64,000 nucleotides of DNA from BRHc4a sp049323915. GTDB taxonomy: Bacteria > Bacillota > Desulfotomaculia > Desulfotomaculales > Desulfocucumaceae. The stretch is from contig JBMOPC010000049.1 of NCBI GenBank assembly GCA_049323915.1, forward strand, positions 36,982 to 100,981. Reading direction: 5' to 3'. This document shows, in pieces, positions 8,048 through 16,998 of the stretch (positions are counted from its first letter, which is position 1; each line of letters begins with the position of its first letter). The translations under genes were made by a program, and so were the position numbers. Below the pieces are notes generated by a model that did not search any database, was not told the origin of the DNA, and saw nothing but the letters and a program-made list of their open reading frames with translations.

Positions 8048-8608
8048 TTATTGCTCCATTTGTTTGGCCAGAAACCCGGCGGCGGTTTCAGCCAGTTTCA
8101 GCTCCATTTCCCCCATCTTAACATCCGGTTCCTTGGAGGCCAGTATCACAGCCCCAATGGGGTCGCCTTCGGCGATTATGGGGGCTATCACTTCTGCGGT
8201 ATACCTGCTATCACCGTCCTCGACTATCATGCACTCCCTGTTCTGAGGGTCCTTGCCGGGATTATTCAGTATAACAGCCTTTCTTTCCTCCATCACTTTT
8301 TCAACGGCGGGACCTATGGCCTTATTTATAAATTCCTTCTTTGGGGCCCCGGCAACAGCGATTATTGTATCCCGATCCGCGATGCAGGCGATGTGACCCA
8401 GTGCCTCATGCAGAGAGTCGGCATATTCCTTGGCAAAATCCCCCAGCTCACCGATTGGAGAATATTTTTTAAGGATTACTTCGCCTTCCCTGTCCACAAA
8501 GATTTCCAGAGGGTCCCCTTCTCTTATACGAAGCGTTCTCCTGATTTCCTTCGGTATGACAACCCTGCCTAAATCGTCGATACGACGAACGATACCGGTC
8601 GCTTTCAT
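8048..8608 (-). CDS. spoVT: Stage V sporulation transcription factor SpoVT
   Basis: A 186-residue regulator with an N-terminal AbrB-type swapped-hairpin DNA-binding domain (1-50, MKATGIVRRIDDLGRVVIPK) and a C-terminal GAF-like domain (about 55-180). SpoVT tunes sigma-G-dependent genes in the forespore. Full length compared with Bacillus. ATG start with a GGAGG-type site. It lies between the prsA-like gene and yabN. The related AbrB gene at 45925 shares the first domain. Confidence 0.95.
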   Translation of the reverse strand: MKATGIVRRIDDLGRVVIPKEIRRTLRIREGDPLEIFVDREGEVILKKYSPIGELGDFAKEYADSLHEALGHIACIADRDTIIAVAGAPKKEFINKAIGPAVEKVMEERKAVILNNPGKDPQNRECMIVEDGDSRYTAEVIAPIIAEGDPIGAVILASKEPDVKMGEMELKLAETAAGFLAKQMEQ

Positions 8609-8734
8609 CTATTCACCCTTCCCTCCTTTATCTGCATAAACTTCACGAATTAACTTTCACAGATAGTATATAACAGGAGGAAAGGAATTATTCATTTTTT
8701 ACCAATGACCAATATTTTTTTTCATTTTTCGCGG

Positions 8735-9772
8735 TTATTCTTTTTTCTCGCTTTTCTTTTCTTCAGGCTTCTTTTCTTCGGGCTTATCCAGGCTATTCAC
8801 CACCTGGGCATTTTTCTTGGACTCTTCCAGGAACTTGTCAATCCTGTCCTGGCTGGCCTGGTCGGTGAGTTTTGCTTTTATTCCTTCCTTGACCTCTTCA
8901 AGTGTTTTTTGTTTCTCAGGAGTTATCTTTTCCAGCTTTATCAGGTGATATCCGTAGGCGGTCTTAACAGGCTCCATGGTTATTCCACCGGGCTTCAGCC
9001 CCTTTGTGGCCGCCTCGAACTCGGGCACCACGTCTCCCGGGCTAAAGCTTAAAAGCCCTCCCTCCGGCGCAGTGCCGGGGTCCTCGGACTTTGCCCTGGC
9101 CGCTTCCGCAAAATCCTTGCCCTGCTTTAATTCCTCCAGCACAGCCAGTATTTTTGTCTTTGCCTCCAGATCTATTTTACCCTTGTCCCCCTCCTTGCCG
9201 TCGGTCATGGCCAGTATGTGGCGGACCTGGTAGCTCTCACGGGTGACGAATTCTTTTTTGTTCTTTTCGTAGTAGTCCCTGACCTGATCATCGGATACAG
9301 GCTTGACTTCCTCCAGAAGTTTGTTCTGAAGCCCGAGGAGGTAGAGATCCTTTTCCACCATTTCTTTAAGCCTTGTTTCGGTCAGCTGGTTCTTCTCCAG
9401 ATAGTCCCTGAACTTCTCCTCGGTCATCTGGTCTTTATACTTTTTCATCTCTTTGTTCACGTCGTCACTGGTGACCTGAACCCCCAGCTTTTTGGCTTCC
9501 TGTATCAGTATGGTCTGGGTGATGAGCTGCTCCAGCGTCATGGCGTTCAGTGTCTTTAGCATTTCCGGGTCTTTTTTCTCGTCAAAGGTTAATCCCTGGG
9601 CGGCATAGTACTTTTTCATCTCGGACACCATTTGGTCCAGCTGCTTCTGGGTGATTTTCTCACCGTTAACCGTTGCCACGGCATTACTGTCTTTTCCGCA
9701 GCCGGACGCCAGTAAAACCATCAGCATTATTGCTGCCAGCGCCAGAATTACTTTAGAAGATTTAATCAACAT
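8735..9772 (-). CDS. prsA: PrsA/SurA-like peptidyl-prolyl isomerase lipoprotein
   Basis: A 345-residue extracytoplasmic foldase. Signal peptide with lipobox LLASGC (Cys25), then a SurA_N-type chaperone domain (about 30-190, NGEKITQKQLDQMV) and a parvulin rotamase domain (about 195-295, VRHILAMTDG and GGLLSFSPGDVVPEFE), ending in a Lys/Glu-rich tail. The ATG at 9772 is used because GGGGAGGG precedes it and the signal peptide starts there; the frame is open for 18 more codons upstream. It lies between mfd and spoVT. Confidence 0.92.
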   Translation of the reverse strand: MLIKSSKVILALAAIMLMVLLASGCGKDSNAVATVNGEKITQKQLDQMVSEMKKYYAAQGLTFDEKKDPEMLKTLNAMTLEQLITQTILIQEAKKLGVQVTSDDVNKEMKKYKDQMTEEKFRDYLEKNQLTETRLKEMVEKDLYLLGLQNKLLEEVKPVSDDQVRDYYEKNKKEFVTRESYQVRHILAMTDGKEGDKGKIDLEAKTKILAVLEELKQGKDFAEAARAKSEDPGTAPEGGLLSFSPGDVVPEFEAATKGLKPGGITMEPVKTAYGYHLIKLEKITPEKQKTLEEVKEGIKAKLTDQASQDRIDKFLEESKKNAQVVNSLDKPEEKKPEEKKSEKKE

Positions 9773-9907
9773 AATCCCTCCCCATATAAAGATGATTATA
9801 AGCCTCTTACAACAAAACCGCAACAATTAAGGTGAGGGTGCACTGCCATTTTTATTCAATAAAGGCTTTTACGACCTCAACTATTCTGAAATTCTATACC
9901 TTTATTC

Positions 9908-12900
9908 TCAGGATAATTCTCTTACAAAACCTTCCAAAACCTCAAGGTAGTGCTCGACTCCGTCTTCCAGCGACGGCGCCCTTAGTTTTATCTCGAAATC
10001 ATCCCCCTGGGCGGAAAACTTGACCCGGTTTTTGTATTCCTGCCCTATTTTAACCAGCCTGTCGCCGGTGAGGGGATGGCCGGGGGCAAACTGCAGCCTG
10101 AAATAACCAGACTGCCCGGCAATATTCCTTATCCTGAGACTGCCGGCGATAATTCTTATTCTGGCAACCCTCAAAAGACTTTCCACAGGGGGCGGGACAT
10201 CCCCGAACCGGTCCACCATCTCCTCCGCCAGGTCGTCTATCAGCGCTTCATCGCGGAAGCCCGCCATTCTCCTGTAAATCTCCACCTTTTGATTGGTGTC
10301 CGGTATATACCTGTCGGGTATATACCCTTCCACAGGCAGCTCTATGGCTGTTTCCACCGGGCCCAGGCGCTCCTCTCCCCTGGCCTCCCTGACAGCCTCC
10401 TCCAAAAGGCGGCAGTACAGGTCAAAGCCCACGGCGTCTATGTGTCCGTGCTGCTCAGGCCCCAGCAGGTTGCCGGCGCCCCGTATTTCCAAGTCCCTCA
10501 TGGCTATTTTGTAACCGGACCCGAAGGCCGTGAACTCCTTTATGGCGGCCAGCCTTTTTTCAGCCACCTCATTCAGCACACGGTCCCGCCTGTAGGTAAA
10601 ATAGGCATAGGCAAGCCGGTTTGAGCGGCCCACCCGGCCCCTGAGCTGGTATAGCTGTGACAGTCCCATATTGTTGGCGTCTTTCACTATCAGTGTATTG
10701 ACGTTGGGAATGTCCAGCCCGCTTTCAATAATGGTGGTGCACAGCAGCACATCAAAGGCCCCGGCCATGAAATCAATCATTACCTGCTCCAGGTCGTCCT
10801 CCCTCATCTGTCCGTGGGCCACCGCCAGCCGTGCGTCCGGAACCAGGGCCTGAAGCCAGGCGGCCACGCTGTCCAGGTCTATTATCCTGTTGTGCACAAA
10901 GAATACCTGGCCGCCCCTTCCCATCTCCCTGTATATGGCCTCTCTGATCATATTGGAATCCTCTTCCAGCACATATGTCTGCACGGGAAAGCGGTTTTCC
11001 GGGGGGGTCTCCAGAAGGCTGGTGTCCCTCACCCCCACCAGCGACATATGAAGGGTCCTGGGAATTGGGGTGGCGGTCAGAGTAAGCACATCCACATTAT
11101 GCTTCATCATTTTGAGCCTTTCCTTGTGTGCCACCCCGAAGCGCTGCTCCTCGTCCACCACCAGAAGTCCCAGGTTTTTGAACACAATATCCTCCTGCAC
11201 CAGCCTGTGTGTTCCTATAACTATATCCAGCTTGCCGGTGGAAAGGTCGTGCAGTATTTTTTTCTGCTCCCTGGGGGTGCGGAACCTGCTGAGCATTTCT
11301 ATACTGATTGGGTAGGGAGAAAACCTTTCACGGAATGTGTTGAAGTGCTGCTGGGCCAGTATGGTGGTGGGCACCAGCACCGCCACCTGCTTGCCGTCCA
11401 TCACGGCCTTGAAGGAAGCCCTCAGGGCCACCTCGGTTTTCCCATAACCCACGTCCCCGCAAAGCAGCCGGTCCATGGGCAGGCTCCGCTCCATATCCCC
11501 CTTGACTTCACCGATGGCGCGCAATTGATCGGGAGTCTCCTCGTAGGGAAAAGCCGACTCAAACTCCTTCTGCCAGACAGTATCGTGGCCAAAGGCATAC
11601 CCCCGGGCATTTTGCCTTGCGGCGTAAAGGGCGATCAGCTCCTGGGCCATTTCCCTGACCGCTTCCTTTACCCTTCCCTTTACCCGGTTCCACTCGGCCC
11701 CTCCCAGCTTGGAAAGCTTTGGGGCGTCAGCCTCCCCCCCAAGGTATCTCTGTATAAGGCCCACCTGGTCGGTGGGCACATACAGTTTGTCCTCTCCGGC
11801 GTATCTGATGGCCAGATAGTCTTTTTGAATACCTGCTATGTCCAGCTTTTCAACGCCGGTATACCGGCCTATTCCATGATTGACATGGACGACGTAATCC
11901 CCGACTTTAAGGTCTGTAAAGGGCTCCAAGCGGTTTTTGGAACGGGCCCTCTCCCTGGACCTCTTATGGCGGCCGTACATTTCCGCCGTGGTAATCACGG
12001 CCAGCTTTCCGGCCGGCAATTCAAAGCCGCCGGAAAGGCTGCCCTCGACTATCACAACATTACCCTGACGAATGCCCCCGGTAAGCGTTCCCACCCGGTA
12101 AGCGTCTATTTTGGCGTCCCTCATAACCTCCAGCAGCTGCCCCGCCCGGTCGGAGCTGCCTGCCAGAAGGGCCACGGCATAGCCCGCCCGCTTCCAGTTG
12201 AGCACCTCGTCGGCAAGAATGTCCATGCGCCCCAAAAAGGCGTGCATCCCCTTGGCCGTAAACGTCAACACCCTGTCGGGGTTGATGTTGTGCGGCTGGC
12301 GCGGCAAAAAAGACATCATCACCGAGACGAACCTGTCCAGGGACTTCCTTACGTCGTCCCACTGCACATACCCGTTGTACTGCCCGGGAAGGGCTTTTCC
12401 CCTGGCCAGCATATCGGTGTATGTCTCGGATCTTTCCCTGTGTATTACACCGGAAAGCTCTTTCAGCCTCTGGGGCTCGTCAACCAGGGCCAGGGAGCCG
12501 GGCGGAAAATAGTCTGCCAGGGTGACGGTTTCAGGGTAAAAATAGGGCAAAAACTGGTCCATCCCGGGAAAATAGATCCCGTCCGCTATTTTCTCCACAG
12601 CCCACCGGTAAGTTTCGGCAAGGGCCCTGGCATCACTGCTCCCGGCGCGGGAACTCTTTTTCAGCTGCGCTTTATATTCGGCCTCCAGCCTTTTAAGAGC
12701 TCCGTCACGGGCCTGTTCGCCAACCACCAGCTCCACCGCAGGCGAAATCTTTATTTTATTTATTTTTTCAACGGAACGCTGGGTATCCGCGTCAAAATAC
12801 CTTATGGAATCAAGCTGGTCGTCAAAAAATTCCAGGCGGACCGGGTTGCCGGACATCACCGGAAACACGTCCACAATTCCGCCCCTGGCGCTGAACTGGC

Positions 12901-13414
12901 CCCTTCCCTCCACCATCTCGCAACACTCAAACCCCATGTTCACCAGCTGTCTTTTCAGATCTTCCGGTTTGATTACATCACCCACCGAAAGATTTATGCT
13001 GCCGGCGAAAAATATATCGGGAGGAGTCAGACGCCTGATAAAAGACTCCAGTGTGGCCACAACCACCACAGGCTCTCCGCCCGCAAGGGCTTCCATCACC
13101 CTGAGCCTTGCCTCCATAGGCTCCCTGCCGGCAGCCAGTATCTGGTAAGGCAAAAGCTGCAGAGCGGGAAAACAAATAATCTTCCTGCCCGGCAACAGGT
13201 TTGAAAGGTCATCCACCATTACGGCGGCATCCTGATCACCGGGGGTCAGAACCAGTGCAGGCCCCCCGGTATGCTCCACAAGAGCTGCGGCCACGTATGC
13301 CTTTTGCGATCCGGCCAGGCCGAAAATCAGCTGTTGCCTTATTTTTCTGTCCAGCCCCTGACATACGCTCTTGTATTCACTCATCATTTCCAGGGGTGCC
13401 AGCAGTCCTCGCAT
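9908..13414 (-). CDS. mfd: Transcription-repair coupling factor Mfd
   Basis: An 1168-residue SF2 translocase that removes stalled RNA polymerase and recruits UvrA. It has an N-terminal UvrB-like region, a CarD-type RNA-polymerase-interacting domain (about 490-560, KVGDYVVHVNHGIGRYTG), and a helicase core with Walker A GDVGYGKTE and the box VVDEEQRFG. These are followed by a C-terminal TRCF domain. Full length. ATG start with GGAGATG upstream. A 796-codon open frame on the opposite strand inside it is a GC-bias shadow. Confidence 0.98.
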   Translation of the reverse strand: MRGLLAPLEMMSEYKSVCQGLDRKIRQQLIFGLAGSQKAYVAAALVEHTGGPALVLTPGDQDAAVMVDDLSNLLPGRKIICFPALQLLPYQILAAGREPMEARLRVMEALAGGEPVVVVATLESFIRRLTPPDIFFAGSINLSVGDVIKPEDLKRQLVNMGFECCEMVEGRGQFSARGGIVDVFPVMSGNPVRLEFFDDQLDSIRYFDADTQRSVEKINKIKISPAVELVVGEQARDGALKRLEAEYKAQLKKSSRAGSSDARALAETYRWAVEKIADGIYFPGMDQFLPYFYPETVTLADYFPPGSLALVDEPQRLKELSGVIHRERSETYTDMLARGKALPGQYNGYVQWDDVRKSLDRFVSVMMSFLPRQPHNINPDRVLTFTAKGMHAFLGRMDILADEVLNWKRAGYAVALLAGSSDRAGQLLEVMRDAKIDAYRVGTLTGGIRQGNVVIVEGSLSGGFELPAGKLAVITTAEMYGRHKRSRERARSKNRLEPFTDLKVGDYVVHVNHGIGRYTGVEKLDIAGIQKDYLAIRYAGEDKLYVPTDQVGLIQRYLGGEADAPKLSKLGGAEWNRVKGRVKEAVREMAQELIALYAARQNARGYAFGHDTVWQKEFESAFPYEETPDQLRAIGEVKGDMERSLPMDRLLCGDVGYGKTEVALRASFKAVMDGKQVAVLVPTTILAQQHFNTFRERFSPYPISIEMLSRFRTPREQKKILHDLSTGKLDIVIGTHRLVQEDIVFKNLGLLVVDEEQRFGVAHKERLKMMKHNVDVLTLTATPIPRTLHMSLVGVRDTSLLETPPENRFPVQTYVLEEDSNMIREAIYREMGRGGQVFFVHNRIIDLDSVAAWLQALVPDARLAVAHGQMREDDLEQVMIDFMAGAFDVLLCTTIIESGLDIPNVNTLIVKDANNMGLSQLYQLRGRVGRSNRLAYAYFTYRRDRVLNEVAEKRLAAIKEFTAFGSGYKIAMRDLEIRGAGNLLGPEQHGHIDAVGFDLYCRLLEEAVREARGEERLGPVETAIELPVEGYIPDRYIPDTNQKVEIYRRMAGFRDEALIDDLAEEMVDRFGDVPPPVESLLRVARIRIIAGSLRIRNIAGQSGYFRLQFAPGHPLTGDRLVKIGQEYKNRVKFSAQGDDFEIKLRAPSLEDGVEHYLEVLEGFVRELS

Positions 13415-13460
13415 AAAACATCTCCTAACGAAATACCGCTTACATCATCAAAGCACGACG

Positions 13461-13493
13461 AAAAGAGCTTTGAGCGAGTGCTAAAGCTCTTTT
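13461..13493 (-). terminator. Terminator between the membrane protease gene and mfd
   Basis: Minus strand stem AAAAGAGCTTT ... AAAGCTCTTTT with T-rich flanks, about 50 bases after the stop of the gene at 13541. Confidence 0.6.
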
Positions 13494-13540
13494 ACAAGCC
13501 TTATAACCGAGGATATTATATCTTCGATGTCCGGGGACCG

Positions 13541-13939
13541 TCAAGGGTTCCGGGCCGACAGCCTTAAAACCAGTGTATTCCATGCCATGTGCGCGGCTAT
13601 AGCCGCAAGAACCGCCGTTAGTACGGTATACCCCGCCGCCAGCGTAAAAAAAGTTATCAGCCCGAAGACCGTGTGGGCCATCACTCCGAATAATGCCGCC
13701 AGCAGCCTGAACCTGCCTCCCCATACGCAGTCCCCGGCGGCCTCAAGAATCCCGAACAATATGTGGGTGCCCGGTACAGCAACATTGAAAACAATGGCCG
13801 ACCCTGTCTTGAGCCACTCCTCGGCAAGGGGGGCAAAAAAAGTTACTCCCGCCCTCCCGGCCCTTTTAAACAAAAAGTTGAAAGCAGCGGCAAAACCGGC
13901 CGCCACTGTCGCCGACAACAGCACTTTAACCAGATACAT
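13541..13939 (-). CDS. PrsW/CPBP-like intramembrane protease, putative
   Basis: A 132-residue, very hydrophobic protein with about four membrane segments. It carries PLAEEWLKTG (the EExxK motif expected in PrsW-type proteases), a mid-protein histidine in GVMAHTVFG and a late AHMAWN, a set of membrane-buried Glu and His residues like those of PrsW/CPBP glutamic or metallo proteases. It is shorter than classic PrsW. Start ATG at 13939 is preferred (GAGGAG upstream); an in-frame GTG lies six codons earlier. Its position between pth and mfd corresponds to the small yabK slot in Bacillus. Function is inferred from motifs only. Confidence 0.55.
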   Translation of the reverse strand: MYLVKVLLSATVAAGFAAAFNFLFKRAGRAGVTFFAPLAEEWLKTGSAIVFNVAVPGTHILFGILEAAGDCVWGGRFRLLAALFGVMAHTVFGLITFFTLAAGYTVLTAVLAAIAAHMAWNTLVLRLSARNP

Positions 13940-14016
13940 TTTATATAGTCTCCTCACGCCGGGCGGCCTGCGATACCATATATTTATATATTTGACATAA
14001 AGCAGTTCTTTCTATA

Positions 14017-14586
14017 CTATGCCTGGCGGTTATACCTGTTCATGGCGGCGTCAATACCCTCATTAATCAGGGTGATTACAGCTTCGGCCGCCCTTTCCAG
14101 GGCCTCCCCGGCCAGTTTTTCCTCCTCTTCCGAAAGCCTTCCAAGCACCCAGTCAGCCGTGTCGTATCCGGGGTTGGGAGGCCTGCCCACACCTATGCGG
14201 ACCCGGGCAAAACCACCTGTGCCTGTTTTTTCGATAATGGACTCCATTCCCCTGTGGCCCCCGTGTCCACCATGGGGCCTCAGCCTTATTTTCCCGGGCG
14301 GCAGGTCCACGTCATCATAGGCCACCACCAAATCCGAAGGTGTTGCCTTAAACCAGTTCATCAGAGCGGCCACAGAGTTGCCGCTGAGGTTCATATAGGT
14401 TTGAGGCTTTGCCAGTATGACTGTCTTTCCGTGCAATAGGCCCCTGCCGGTAATAGATTTAAAAAGATTTTTATCAACAGGCGTATTGAGCCGGGCGGCC
14501 AGGAGGTCCACCAGCCTGAAGCCCATGTTATGCCTGGTGAAGGCATACTCCCTTCCGGGATTTCCAAGCCCCACCACCAAATACAT
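14017..14586 (-). CDS. pth: Peptidyl-tRNA hydrolase (SpoVC)
   Basis: A 189-residue Pth enzyme that releases peptides from prematurely dropped peptidyl-tRNA. VVGLGNPGREY with Asn9 and TRHNMGF with His19 hold catalytic residues, and AYDDVDLPPGKIRLR carries the conserved aspartate. The GGHGGHRGMESI stretch follows. Full length, with a good ribosome site. Lies between rplY and mfd as in Bacillus (spoVC). Confidence 0.97.
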   Translation of the reverse strand: MYLVVGLGNPGREYAFTRHNMGFRLVDLLAARLNTPVDKNLFKSITGRGLLHGKTVILAKPQTYMNLSGNSVAALMNWFKATPSDLVVAYDDVDLPPGKIRLRPHGGHGGHRGMESIIEKTGTGGFARVRIGVGRPPNPGYDTADWVLGRLSEEEEKLAGEALERAAEAVITLINEGIDAAMNRYNRQA

Positions 14587-14663
14587 GGCTATTCCTCCAA
14601 TATTATGATTTACTAACCGACAGGGCTATTTTAACCCGGAATTGGAGGCTTTTTCAATATAAG

Positions 14664-14772
14664 AAAAAAGGGGCTGCGCCCCTTCGGACGGTATAGACGT
14701 CCTACCCCCACTAAAGCAAGGGGGCACTCCCCCTTGGAACCCCCGTGTACAGGAAATTATCCACAGAATTCC
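14664..14772. repeat. Interspersed repeat, full copy 1 (ends in a DnaA box)
   Basis: About 105 bases. It starts with GGGGCTGCGCCCC, then GGACG ... CGTCC, CTACCCCCACTAAAG and GGGGG-cactc-CCCCC, and ends GGAAATTATCCACAGAA. Near-identical blocks occur at 26865-26917 (first half only) and 52127-52224 (full, more diverged). Three short hairpins can form. TTATCCACA at 14757-14765 fits the DnaA-box consensus TTATNCACA. It lies in the gap upstream of pth and downstream of the gene at 14837. Confidence 0.75.
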
Positions 14773-14797
14773 TTTGGAGCATACTTTCCATTATCAA

Positions 14798-14826
14798 TAA
14801 ATAAGCCCCCTGTTCAAGGGGGCTTT
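14798..14826 (-). terminator. Terminator of the Met-rich protein gene
   Basis: Minus strand AGCCCCC-TTGAACA-GGGGGCT followed by TATTTATTG, about 10 bases after the stop codon at 14837. Confidence 0.8.
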
Positions 14827-14836
14827 TGCCGGTGTT

Positions 14837-15292
14837 TTACAGTATTCCCGGCACGGTGGTCACCACTTCGGGCTGAACTTCCGTGATAAGCGGACCGCCG
14901 GGAACAACGGCCGCCAGCGCCATCATGGGTATTAATACTACACACATGCTTCCTCCCATCATTACATGGAGTTCAATATAGTCCATTCCGACTTCGTGGA
15001 GCATGCCTGTAATCCCCATGGTTCCCGTCGCAGGCACCACTCCGGTTCCGGCAGATGGGAAAAGCGGAACCGCTCCCACAGGGCCCATGCCCATTACATA
15101 GACGGTCACCTGCAGCCCCTTCAGCTTTTTAAGCCTCTTGCTTAAAGTATCCATCATATGCATGTCGTCTTTGTGGTCCGGAGGACACATGGTGGGCGGC
15201 GGAAACATGGTAGGCAGTACGGGCCCGGGCATGTACCCGGAGACGTCAACACCCTCAATCTTGGCTTCTACTCTATCTTTTTCATCGGACAT
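14837..15292 (-). CDS. Uncharacterised Met-rich protein, possible Sm-like (coat-type) domain
   Basis: A 151-residue protein, not confidently recognised. The N-terminal third is Pro/Met-rich (PGPVLPTMFPPPTMCPP). The rest has the pattern LKKLKGLQVTVYV ... GMLHEVGMDYIELHV ... VLIPMMALAAV, which looks like a small beta-barrel (Sm-like) fold as in DUF2642/YuzF-type spore coat-associated proteins; this is inference from strand pattern. There is no signal peptide. ATG start after AAAGGGGG, own terminator. A spore-surface role would fit the neighbourhood but is unproven. Confidence 0.55.
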   Translation of the reverse strand: MSDEKDRVEAKIEGVDVSGYMPGPVLPTMFPPPTMCPPDHKDDMHMMDTLSKRLKKLKGLQVTVYVMGMGPVGAVPLFPSAGTGVVPATGTMGITGMLHEVGMDYIELHVMMGGSMCVVLIPMMALAAVVPGGPLITEVQPEVVTTVPGIL

Positions 15293-15373
15293 ATAATAGC
15301 CCCCTTTTTTTATTTCTGTGATACAAAATATGCCGGGGGCATTGTATTGGTGATAATTAACAAAATATTGCCT

Positions 15374-16000
15374 TTATTTCCCTTCTCTGCCTTCTTCGTC
15401 ACCGTTAACGGCGCCCTCAGTCTCAGCAGCCTCTTTAGGGGCTACCTCCACGGCATCCGCATCCGGAGATAAAACGGTAACCACGGTGGCGTCCTCATCG
15501 CTTAAAATGTTTATCCCCTCCGGTATGCCAAGATCAATGACCGAGAGGCTGTCCCCGGGCTTCATGCCGGATATGTCCACCGTTATCTGGTCGGGTATAT
15601 CGGCGGGAAGGCATGATATCTCCAGTCGTCTTAACACAGGCCGGGCCATTCCCCCGTCAACCTCCCCTCGAATAACCACAGGCACCGAGGTGTGAATCCT
15701 GTCATGCATTGAGATTTGCTGGAAATCAGCGTGTATTATTTCTTTTTTCAGCGGGTCGTACTGCAGATCCCTCACCATTACCTTGTAAGGCCCGCCGTTA
15801 CCTGCAACCTCCAGGTTGATTATAGTGTTTCTGCCTGTGTGCAAGGCGTGCTGCAATTCCTTTCCGGGAACCTCCAGAGGCACGTTTCCCACATTTTTCC
15901 CGTAAAGAACGGCCGGCACCATCCCTTTGCCATAAAGGCTTTTGCGGTAGCTCTTGGTCATATTTTTACGGACAGACGCTTCCAGATGGTACTCAGTCAT
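15374..16000 (-). CDS. rplY: 50S ribosomal protein L25, CTC form
   Basis: A 208-residue general-stress (CTC) version of L25. The N-terminal 5S rRNA-binding L25 domain (about 1-90, VPAVLYGKN) is followed by the C-terminal TL5/CTC beta domain (about 100-185) and an acidic Glu/Gly tail. Binds 5S rRNA in the large subunit. ATG start with GAGGTTATT upstream. Located between prs and pth as in Bacillus (ctc). Confidence 0.95.
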   Translation of the reverse strand: MTEYHLEASVRKNMTKSYRKSLYGKGMVPAVLYGKNVGNVPLEVPGKELQHALHTGRNTIINLEVAGNGGPYKVMVRDLQYDPLKKEIIHADFQQISMHDRIHTSVPVVIRGEVDGGMARPVLRRLEISCLPADIPDQITVDISGMKPGDSLSVIDLGIPEGINILSDEDATVVTVLSPDADAVEVAPKEAAETEGAVNGDEEGREGK

Positions 16001-16160
16001 AATAACCTCCGATAATTATAACTTTTTAAAGCTAGTATTCCCTTTATTTGTCATATAAATCCGCTTTGACGCATAGCAATAAATATAACTAAACTTCCTA
16101 GAGAGGTTAGAATTCAGAAGTCAATCGTTTTTTATTTTGATAAAAAGGGGGGTCAGTACT

Positions 16161-16991
16161 TTGCGCAAGAGCAAGCAGTTTCAGGGCATGTCCGTGGTGA
16201 GCCTGGAGGAGGGCCAGCAAATCGGATCCGTAGGGGGATTGGTGATCAACCCCGCCCTTAAAAATGTGGCCGCCCTGATAATAGATCAAAAAGGCTGGTT
16301 CAGAGAGCAAAAATTTATCCCTTTCAGCAAGGTGCACAGCATAGGTGATGATGTAATCACCATCGACCGCGTAAACCGGGCCGAGAAGGGGACCAGCCTG
16401 CCGGAAATACTGAAGCTTTTCAAAGAAAGGGTAAACATTACAGGCTCCCGTCTTGTAGCTGAAAACGGGGCGGTGCTGGGAGTGGTGGAGGAGTATTATG
16501 TGGACCTGCAGACAGGTGATATCGTAGGACTGGAGTTCTCCGGGGGAACTATGAACAATCTGTTCAGGGGAAGTGCCTTTCTGGACATCAATTATATACG
16601 CACCCTCGGGGCATCAATCATTATCTGCAACAACTCCTCGCTTGAAAATATTGTCAGGATGGACGGGGGTCTGCAGGAAACTCTAAAGAGTTTCCGCGAA
16701 AACACCGGTCACCTTCTGGGAACCACATTCCAGAAAACCAGGGATTTGGGCAAAAGTATCAACCAGTCCATTGAAAAGTTAAGAAGAGAAAAGAAATCCA
16801 ACGGGGACAGCCGGAACGAAGAATCGTCGCCCGAATGTGGCGGTAAATCAAACAGGGGAACCTGCGGCTGCGGACACCATGAAAAAGACGGCATTGAAAC
16901 CGGGGAAGCGCCGCAAGCCGCCGAGGCCTCTGTTTTCAAGACTCCTGAGGACACTGACGCAGCCGGCCAGCCTCCCCGCAAAGAAAATTAA
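16161..16991 (+). CDS. PRC-barrel domain protein
   Basis: A 276-residue cytoplasmic protein with two PRC-barrel modules (about 1-75, KSKQFQGMSVVSLEEGQQIG; and about 88-165, LVAENGAVLGVVEEYYVD). These are followed by a helical region and a low-complexity tail with CGGKSNRGTCGCGHH, a Cys/His cluster that could bind metal. PRC barrels occur in RimM and in sporulation YlmC/YmxH-like proteins. The TTG at 16161 is chosen because GGGGGG lies 8 bases upstream. It is convergent with prs, with 7 bases between the stops. Confidence 0.8.
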   Translation: MRKSKQFQGMSVVSLEEGQQIGSVGGLVINPALKNVAALIIDQKGWFREQKFIPFSKVHSIGDDVITIDRVNRAEKGTSLPEILKLFKERVNITGSRLVAENGAVLGVVEEYYVDLQTGDIVGLEFSGGTMNNLFRGSAFLDINYIRTLGASIIICNNSSLENIVRMDGGLQETLKSFRENTGHLLGTTFQKTRDLGKSINQSIEKLRREKKSNGDSRNEESSPECGGKSNRGTCGCGHHEKDGIETGEAPQAAEASVFKTPEDTDAAGQPPRKEN

Positions 16992-16998
16992 ATATCTT

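Noticed and set aside
10814..13204. A 796-codon open frame antisense to mfd
   Set aside because: It is the complement of a very well-supported mfd gene in GC-rich DNA; composition (His/Pro/Gly-rich) and absence of a family mark it as a shadow.
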